15,041 nt of DNA, taken from JAURVT01 sp049059935. Lineage in GTDB: Bacteria; Actinomycetota; Actinomycetes; Propionibacteriales; Nocardioidaceae. The translations under genes were made by a program, and so were the position numbers. The stretch covers positions 1 to 15,041 of the forward strand of contig NZ_JBMGQR010000091.1 in NCBI RefSeq assembly GCF_049059935.1. The letters run 5' to 3'. Shown one piece after another: positions 5,894-11,326 of this stretch (its first letter is position 1; each line of letters starts with the position of its first letter). The notes below the pieces were generated by a model. It saw only the letters and a list, made by a program, of their open reading frames with translations, made no database searches and was not told the DNA's origin.

Positions 5894-7033
5894 TCAGAGC
5901 CGGCCGGCGGGCGTCAGGCCGAGCTGCATGCCGGCGAGACCGCGGGAGCGGCCGACGAGCCGCTCGGCGACGCCGCGCAGCTCCTTGGCCGCGGGGGAGT
6001 CGGGGGCCGACTCCACGATGGCGACGCCCTCGTCGCCGCCGACGCGCACCGCCTCGTCCAGGGGGACGTGGGCGAGCACGGGCACGTCGTAGCCGAAGCG
6101 CTCGCTGAGCGTGGAAGCGACCTTCTCGGCCCCGCCGGAGCCGAAGATCTCCATCCGGTCGCCGTTGGGGAGCTCGAGGTACGACATGTTCTCGACGACG
6201 CCCACGACGCGCTGGTGCATCATCGAGGCCATCGTGCCGGCGCGCTCGGCCACCGACGCGGCCGCCTGTTGCGGCGTGGTCACGACCACGACCTCGGCGT
6301 TGGCGAGGTGCTGGCCCAGGCTGATGGCGACGTCGCCCGTGCCGGGCGGGAGGTCGAGCAGCAGTGCGTCGAGGTCGCCCCAGTAGACGTCGGAGAGCAT
6401 CTGGACGAGCGCCCGGTCGAGCATCGGGCCGCGCCAGGCGACCACCTGGTCGCGACGCGGCTTGAGCATGCCGACGCTCATCACCTTCAGGCCCCGCACC
6501 GGGACCGGCATGATCATGTCCTCGACCTGCGTCGGGCGGGCGTCGCCGATGCCGAGCATGTCGGGGATGGAGTGGCCGTAGATGTCGGCGTCGATGATGC
6601 CGACCTTGAGGCCCTGCGCGGCCATCGCCAGCGCGAGGTTGACGGTGACCGACGACTTGCCGACGCCGCCCTTGCCCGAGGCGATCGCGTAGACCTTGGT
6701 GAGCGAGCCGGGCTGGGCGAACGGGATCTCGCGCTCGGCCTGGCCGCCCTGCAGCACCTCGCGCAGGTTCTTGCGCTGGTCGTCGCTCATGACGCCGAGC
6801 TCGACGAGGACCTCGACCGAGGGGTCGAGCTTCTTGACCGCGGCGGTGGTGTCGCGGGTCAGGGTGTCCTTGAGGGGGCAGCCCGAGACGGTGAGCAGGA
6901 GGCGGACGCGGACGTTCGCGCCGTCGACCTCGACCTCGTCGACCATCCCGAGCTCGGTCACGGGCCGCTTGATCTCGGGATCCTGGACGGAGTTCAGGGC
7001 CTCGCGGACGGCGGCCTCGGTCAGAGTGCTCAT
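5894..7033 (-). CDS. mrp: Mrp/ApbC family P-loop ATPase (iron-sulfur carrier-like)
   Basis: This 379-residue cytosolic ATPase has a MIP18/DUF59 domain (about 3–80, with the conserved SGCP around Cys52) followed by a ParA/MinD-like P-loop domain. The deviant Walker A is GKGGVGKSS (120–128), IIDADIYG follows at 147–154, and LDLPPGTGD (226–234) gives the Walker B region. Mrp proteins carry and transfer [4Fe-4S] clusters. The CxxC pair that E. coli Mrp has after the VENMS motif is absent: residues 279–300 have no cysteine and Cys52 is the only one in the protein. Cluster carriage in the classical way is therefore doubtful. It begins 10 nt after the DUF1003 gene and is probably cotranscribed with it, as in the M. 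tuberculosis Rv1229c region. Confidence 0.93.
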   Translation of the reverse strand: MSTLTEAAVREALNSVQDPEIKRPVTELGMVDEVEVDGANVRVRLLLTVSGCPLKDTLTRDTTAAVKKLDPSVEVLVELGVMSDDQRKNLREVLQGGQAEREIPFAQPGSLTKVYAIASGKGGVGKSSVTVNLALAMAAQGLKVGIIDADIYGHSIPDMLGIGDARPTQVEDMIMPVPVRGLKVMSVGMLKPRRDQVVAWRGPMLDRALVQMLSDVYWGDLDALLLDLPPGTGDVAISLGQHLANAEVVVVTTPQQAAASVAERAGTMASMMHQRVVGVVENMSYLELPNGDRMEIFGSGGAEKVASTLSERFGYDVPVLAHVPLDEAVRVGGDEGVAIVESAPDSPAAKELRGVAERLVGRSRGLAGMQLGLTPAGRL

Positions 7034-7043
7034 GCCACCGATG

Positions 7044-7601
7044 CTACGTGCGGGGGCCCGAGCGCGACGGCCGCGGGTCGGCGTCGCCGTCGTCGTCGCC
7101 GGTGGAGCGGGTCTCGGAGGCGCGCGACTCCTCCAGCTCCTGCAGCAGCCCCCGCAGCTCCGAGCGCAGGAAGTCGCGGGTGGCGACCTCCCCGAGGCCG
7201 AGACGCAGGCTCGCGACCTCGCGGGCCAGGAACTCCATGTCGGCGTGGGCGCGGGTGTTGGCCTCGCGGTCCTGCTCCTGGGTGACGCGGTCGCGACCCT
7301 CCTGGCGGTTCTGCGCGAGCAGGATCAGGGGCGCGGCGTACGACGCCTGGAGCGACAGCATCAGCGTCAGGAAGATGAACGGGAACGGGTCGAAGCGCAG
7401 CGACTCGGGGCCCACCGCGTTCCAGATCAGCCAGACGACGATGAAGACCGTCATGTAGCCGATGAACTGGGCCGTGCCCATGAACCGGGCGAACGTCTCG
7501 GCGAACTTGCCGAACACCTCGGGGTCGACGTCGGGTCGCCTCAGCCCGCGACGCGTGTCGCGCGGCTGGTCGAACCGCTCGCGCCCGTCCTCACGCGCCA
7601 T
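7044..7601 (-). CDS. DUF1003 membrane protein (Rv1231c-like)
   Basis: This 185-residue protein has two membrane segments (about 44–62 and 74–97) joined by a short loop with the DUF1003 signature NAVGPESLRFDPFPFIFL. A conserved LAQNRQEGRDR motif and a charged helix (about 98–160, probably coiled coil) follow, then an acidic and basic tail. It should sit in the cytoplasmic membrane with both ends inside. The function is unknown in the family. The ATG at 7601 overlaps the upstream CBS-domain gene by 11 nt and mrp follows after 10 nt, so the three genes are likely one transcript. The same order occurs in mycobacteria (Rv1232c–Rv1231c near mrp), which suggests that the two proteins work together. 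Confidence 0.9.
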   Translation of the reverse strand: MAREDGRERFDQPRDTRRGLRRPDVDPEVFGKFAETFARFMGTAQFIGYMTVFIVVWLIWNAVGPESLRFDPFPFIFLTLMLSLQASYAAPLILLAQNRQEGRDRVTQEQDREANTRAHADMEFLAREVASLRLGLGEVATRDFLRSELRGLLQELEESRASETRSTGDDDGDADPRPSRSGPRT

Positions 7602-8850
7602 GGGTCAGCCCCGCAGCCGCACGCTCGCGCCAGTCCTGGGGCAGGAGGTGGTCGAGGACGTCGTCCACCGTCAGCGCGCCCACGAGGTGGCCGCTGTCGT
7701 CCACCACCGGGCAGGCGACCATGTTGTAGGCGGCGAACACCGTGGCGACCTCCTCCAGATGGCTCTCGGGGCGCGGCCACTCGATGTCGTTGTCGACGAC
7801 CGCCGCGACCAGCGTCGACGGCGGCTCGCGCAGCAGCTTCTGGGTGTGGACGATGCCGAGGAACTTGCCCGTCGGGGTCTCCAGCGGGGGCCGGCAGACG
7901 TAGACCTGCGCGGCGAGGGACGGGCTGAGCTCGGGGTTGCGGACGCGGGCCAGGGCCTCGGCGATCGTGGCGTCGGGCGGCAGCACCACGGGCTCGGTGG
8001 TCATCATGCCGCCGGCGGTGTGCTCCTCGTAGACGAGCAGCCGGCGCACGTCCTCGGCGTCCTCGGGCTCCATCAGCGCGAGCAGCGCCTCGGCGGTCTC
8101 GGGCGGCAGCTCGCCGACGAGGTCGGCGGCGTCGTCGGGTGACATCTCCTCCAGCACGCGGGCGGCGCGCTCGGTGGCCAGGGCGGTGAGGATCTCGACC
8201 TGCGCGGTCTCGGGCGACTCCTCGAGGACGTCGGCGAGCCGCTCGTCGTCGAGCTCGGCGACGATCTCGGTGCGGCGCTTGGCCGTCAGCTCGCGCAGCG
8301 CGTTGGCGAGGTCGGCCGGTCGCATCTGGTCCATCGTGGCCAGCAGGTGCGTGGCGCGCTGCGCCAGCTCCGCGCCGACCAGACCGGTGACCTCGGACCA
8401 CTCGCCGATGTGCGACTGCCCGCGGCGGCCGAACCGCTTGCTGGGCTCGCGCAGGGCGACGTGCGACAGGTACCAGTCACGGGTGCGTCCCTGCTCCATC
8501 GCGACGTCGTACACCGAGCCGTCGATGTCGCCGTCGCTCAGGTGGACCGTGCGGTCGAGCAGCTCGCCCAGGACGAGGGTCTCGGTTGCGCGCTGCTCGA
8601 AGCGTCGTACATTCAGGACACCCGTGGTGATGATCTGGCCGGAGTCCAGCGACGTCACGCGCGTCATCGGCAGGAACACGCGGCGACGACCCAGCACCTC
8701 GACCACCAGGCCGAGGACGCGAGGTCGCGAGCCGCCCGTCCTGAGGGTGACGACGACGTCGCGGCACTTGCCGACCTGGTCACCGGACGGGTCGTACACG
8801 ACGTGACCTGCCAGCCGAGCGATGTAGATGCGGCTGCCTGGACTCGTCAC
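7591..8850 (-). CDS. Soluble MgtE_N/CBS protein with PRC-barrel-like N-terminus (Rv1232c-like)
   Basis: This 419-residue protein has three parts. Residues 6–140 form a pair of PRC-barrel-like units (starts IYIARLAGHVVYDPSGDQVG; second from about 90). An MgtE_N superhelical domain at 160–275 has the repeated pattern ADLANALREL, RLADVLEESP, DAADLVGELP, EDVRRLLVYEEHTAGGMM. A CBS pair at 283–402 ends GALTVDDVLDHLLP. The MgtE magnesium channel domain is missing, so it is a cytosolic sensor-like protein and not a transporter. Ligand could be Mg2+ or a nucleotide by analogy with MgtE and CBS domains; this is inference. GTG 8850 is chosen: an open frame reaches 9000, but it overlaps the divergent transporter gene and has no conserved sequence. 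A TAGGGT −10 seven bases upstream suggests a leaderless mRNA. Confidence 0.9.
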   Translation of the reverse strand: MTSPGSRIYIARLAGHVVYDPSGDQVGKCRDVVVTLRTGGSRPRVLGLVVEVLGRRRVFLPMTRVTSLDSGQIITTGVLNVRRFEQRATETLVLGELLDRTVHLSDGDIDGSVYDVAMEQGRTRDWYLSHVALREPSKRFGRRGQSHIGEWSEVTGLVGAELAQRATHLLATMDQMRPADLANALRELTAKRRTEIVAELDDERLADVLEESPETAQVEILTALATERAARVLEEMSPDDAADLVGELPPETAEALLALMEPEDAEDVRRLLVYEEHTAGGMMTTEPVVLPPDATIAEALARVRNPELSPSLAAQVYVCRPPLETPTGKFLGIVHTQKLLREPPSTLVAAVVDNDIEWPRPESHLEEVATVFAAYNMVACPVVDDSGHLVGALTVDDVLDHLLPQDWRERAAAGLTHGA

Positions 8851-8857
8851 AGCCGAG

Positions 8858-8863
8858 ACCCTA
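8858..8863 (-). promoter_or_regulatory. Candidate −10 for a leaderless transcript of the MgtE_N/CBS gene
   Basis: TAGGGT on the minus strand fits TAnnnT and is followed by 7 nt and then the GTG at 8850, the spacing seen in actinobacterial leaderless genes. A TTGCCG (8889–8884) could be the −35, although its 20-nt spacing is long. The 52-nt divergent gap has no other evident promoter. Any promoter of the + strand transporter would lie within or beyond this gene's start. Confidence 0.4.
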
Positions 8864-8902
8864 CCCGCCCGGGACCGCCCGGACGGCAACGAGAGGCACC
8901 AC

Positions 8903-10432
8903 ATGAGCCTGGCCCTGCTGGAGCGCGAACGGACGGTGGCCGGACCCGGCTTCAACCGTTGGCTGATCCCGCCCGCTGCCCTGGCCGTCCACCTGTGCAT
9001 CGGGCAGGTCTACGCCACCAGCGTCTACAAGGCGTCCCTGGTGGCGCAGTTCGACTCGACCCTCACCGCGGTCGGGATCGTGTTCTCGATCGCGATCGTC
9101 ATGCTCGGCCTGTCGGCCGCCGTGTTCGGCACCTGGGTCGACACCGGCGGCCCGCGCCGGGCGATGGTCGCCTCCGCGCTGTTCTGGTCGGTCGGCTTCC
9201 TGGTCGGCGCCGCCGGCATCGCGACGTCGCAGCTGTGGCTGCTGTACCTCGGCTACGGCGTCATCGGCGGCATCGGCCTGGGCATCGGCTACATCTCGCC
9301 GGTGTCGACGCTGATCAAGTGGTTCCCCGACCGCCCGGGCCTGGCCACGGGCATGGCGATCATGGGCTTCGGCGGCGGCGCGCTCATCGCGAGCCCCGTC
9401 TCGTCGCGTCTCCTCGCCGCCTACGACTCCGCGTTCGACTCCTCCGACCCCACGTCGGTGGCGAGCGGGTCGGCGGTCGCCAGCCTGTTCGTCACGCTCG
9501 GCCTGGTCTACCTGGTCGTCATGCTGTTCGGCGCCTGGATCATCCGCGTCCCGGCCGCCGGCTGGAAGCCCGAGGGCTTCGACCCCGCGTCGGTCAAGGC
9601 CAAGCCGATGGTCACCGACGCCAACGTCTCGGCCAACAACGCGATCAGGACGCCGCAGTTCTGGCTCCTGTGGGTGGTGCTGTTCTGCAACGTCACCGCG
9701 GGCATCGGCATCCTCGAGCAGGCCGCGGGCATGATCCAGGACTTCTTCCGCACCGGCGAGACCAGCACCGTCGCCGCGGCCACCGCCGGCGGCTTCGTGG
9801 GCCTGCTGTCGATCTGCAACATGGCCGGCCGCTTCGTCTGGTCGTCCACGTCCGACGTGGTGGGGCGCAAGAACATCTACGTGCTCTACCTGGGCGTCGG
9901 CATGGTGCTCTACGCGTGCCTCGCGCTGTTCGGCGACTCCTCCACGGCCCTGTTCGTGGTGCTCGCGGGCGTCATCCTGACGTTCTACGGCGGCGGGTTC
10001 GCGACGATCCCGGCCTACCTGCGCGACCTGTTCGGCACCTACCAGGTCGGAGCCATCCACGGCCGCCTGCTGACGGCGTGGGCCGCGGCCGGCGTCGCCG
10101 GACCGCTGATCGTCAACGGCTTCCTGGACGCGCGAGGCACCCCCGGTGAGCTCGTGGCCGCCGACTACCGCCCCGCGCTGCTGACGATGGTCGGCGTGCT
10201 CGCGGTGGGCTTCGTCGCCAACCTGCTGGTGCGTCCGGTCGCGAGCCGGTTCCACGAGAAGGCCGGTGCGCGCGACGCGTCCGACGGCCCCGCCACCGAC
10301 CACCCGAAGGGCGAGGTCAAGGGCGCGCAGAAGGCCCAGGGCGTGCTCGTCCCCATCGCGTGGCTCGTCGTCGGCGTGCCGCTCGCCTACGGCGTCTACC
10401 AGACCGTGTCACGGGCGTCGGCACTGTTCTGA
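8903..10432 (+). CDS. OFA-family MFS transporter with fused C-terminal membrane segment
   Basis: This 509-residue membrane transporter of the oxalate/formate antiporter (OFA) branch of the MFS has 12 predicted helices. Family signs include GQVYATSVYKASL near the first helix, the loop-2 motif GTWVDTGGPRRAM, and NMAGRFVWSSTSDVVGRK after helix 8. A charged linker (about 449–479) and a further hydrophobic segment (480–509, LVPIAWLVVGVPLAYGVYQT) follow the usual core. In some actinobacteria a separate tiny protein of similar look is encoded beside OFA transporters. ATG 8903 has GAGAGG about 6 nt upstream; an upstream in-frame start at 8828 would run into the divergent gene. Substrate is not proven. 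The FdhF/YdeP-type oxidoreductase nearby makes formate or another small carboxylate reasonable. Confidence 0.88.
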   Translation: MSLALLERERTVAGPGFNRWLIPPAALAVHLCIGQVYATSVYKASLVAQFDSTLTAVGIVFSIAIVMLGLSAAVFGTWVDTGGPRRAMVASALFWSVGFLVGAAGIATSQLWLLYLGYGVIGGIGLGIGYISPVSTLIKWFPDRPGLATGMAIMGFGGGALIASPVSSRLLAAYDSAFDSSDPTSVASGSAVASLFVTLGLVYLVVMLFGAWIIRVPAAGWKPEGFDPASVKAKPMVTDANVSANNAIRTPQFWLLWVVLFCNVTAGIGILEQAAGMIQDFFRTGETSTVAAATAGGFVGLLSICNMAGRFVWSSTSDVVGRKNIYVLYLGVGMVLYACLALFGDSSTALFVVLAGVILTFYGGGFATIPAYLRDLFGTYQVGAIHGRLLTAWAAAGVAGPLIVNGFLDARGTPGELVAADYRPALLTMVGVLAVGFVANLLVRPVASRFHEKAGARDASDGPATDHPKGEVKGAQKAQGVLVPIAWLVVGVPLAYGVYQTVSRASALF

Positions 10433-10450
10433 CCCACCCGCCGCAGACGC

Positions 10451-10487
10451 ACGACGCCCCGCACGCGAGAAGCGTGCGGGGCGTCGT
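10451..10487. terminator. Strong bidirectional hairpin terminator
   Basis: A perfect 16-bp inverted repeat, ACGACGCCCCGCACGC (10451–10466) with GCGTGCGGGGCGTCGT (10472–10487), has a GAGAA loop. It sits 18 nt after the transporter stop and 29 nt from the stop of the facing secreted-protein gene, so it serves both. Confidence 0.9.
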
Positions 10488-10516
10488 CGTCGCGGTGCTG
10501 CCGGTGCGACCTCGCG

Positions 10517-11269
10517 TCAGATGCGGATGCCGCGGGTCTTGGCGCCCTGGATCGTCGACGTGGTCTTGATCAGGACGCGGTACTTCTTCTTGCTCGAGGA
10601 GCGGAAGGAGTAGTAGCCGGTGCCCTTCTTGTTCAGCTTGATCGTCTTCTTGGTCCGCCACGTGCCGCCGGACAGGACCTGGAGCTTCACGCGCTTGGCG
10701 CTGATGTACTTCTTCTTGCTCGAGGACCAGATCTTGACGTTGGCCTTGGCGCGCTTGCTGCTGCCCGTGCTGCGGACCTTGAGCTTGCCCTTGACCGCCG
10801 AGCGCACGTAGAAGGTGCGGTTGACGTTCTCGCTGCCGAGGTAGGCGCCGTTGGCGGCGTAGTAGTACAGCGGGCCGACCTGGCGGGCGCCGCGGCCGTA
10901 GCCGTTGTAGTAGGTGAACGAGCCGCGACCCGTGCTGATCGACAGGTTGAAGGTGCCCAGGCGCTTGCTGCCCTTGCGGATGGGCACGGCGATGCGGCTG
11001 GCGTTCGCGAACTTGGGCGAGCCGCCGACGGCCGCCGAGATGGTCGTGCCGCTCTTGCTCGACAGCACGCCGTTCGTCACGCTCATGCTCGTGACGGCCT
11101 TGCGGGCACCGGCCGAGGCGGTGGTCGGCGCGTCGGACGTCAGCGTCGCCGAACCGGTGGTCGAGTCGCTGGCGCCGGCGAGGCTGGTGCTGCCGAGGGT
11201 GAGCGCGACGGCGGTGGCGCCGACGACGGTGACACGCGCCGCGACGCGTGCGATGGAGTTGGTCTTCAC
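10517..11269 (-). CDS. Secreted basic protein of unknown function
   Basis: This 250-residue protein has a clear Sec-type signal peptide (about 1–34: RVAAR, a hydrophobic core around TVVGATAVALTL, then SLAGAS). A Ser/Thr-rich linker (35–60) is followed by a region rich in Tyr, Gly and Ser (110–150) and a lysine-rich C-terminal part (155–250) with a beta-strand look. SSSKKKY occurs at 182–188 and again at 224–230. There is no cysteine, catalytic motif or cell-wall sorting signal. I do not recognise the family; the C-terminal part recalls Ig-like or beta-sandwich modules of actinobacterial surface proteins. GTG 11269 is preferred for the signal peptide and AGGGGG 10 nt upstream. An open frame extends further upstream but is antisense-like noise over the oxidoreductase gene end. 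It lies 55 nt downstream of that gene. Confidence 0.72.
   Translation of the reverse strand: MKTNSIARVAARVTVVGATAVALTLGSTSLAGASDSTTGSATLTSDAPTTASAGARKAVTSMSVTNGVLSSKSGTTISAAVGGSPKFANASRIAVPIRKGSKRLGTFNLSISTGRGSFTYYNGYGRGARQVGPLYYYAANGAYLGSENVNRTFYVRSAVKGKLKVRSTGSSKRAKANVKIWSSSKKKYISAKRVKLQVLSGGTWRTKKTIKLNKKGTGYYSFRSSSKKKYRVLIKTTSTIQGAKTRGIRI
10580..10726 (-). repeat. 21-nt direct repeat within the secreted-protein gene
   Basis: An identical 21-nt block (plus strand begins GTACTTCTTCTTGCTCGAGG) occurs at 10580–10600 and 10706–10726. It encodes the two SSSKKKY copies, about 42 residues apart, suggesting an internal duplication of a short structural unit. Confidence 0.7.
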
Positions 11270-11311
11270 GTGGATGTGTCCCCCTGTGAGTCGGATGTCG
11301 ATCACAAGGTA

Positions 11312-11326
11312 GACCCCGTCGGGGTC
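11312..11326. terminator. Small hairpin at the end of the oxidoreductase gene
   Basis: GACCCC-GTC-GGGGTC is a perfect 6-bp stem with a 3-nt loop covering the oxidoreductase stop codon, 43 nt before the secreted-protein start. Stem and loop are small and no U-tract follows. It may be a weak terminator or a processing structure between the two genes. The gap also holds TACCTT on the minus strand, a poor −10. Confidence 0.3.

Noticed and set aside
8851..9000. A longer start (ATG 9000) for the MgtE_N/CBS gene
   Set aside because: The extra 50 residues overlap the start of the divergent transporter and are not PRC-barrel-like; conserved sequence begins just after GTG 8850.
10580..10726. The repeated 21-nt blocks as a CRISPR-like or mobile repeat
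   Set aside because: There are only two copies, both in frame in a coding region and encoding the same peptide.
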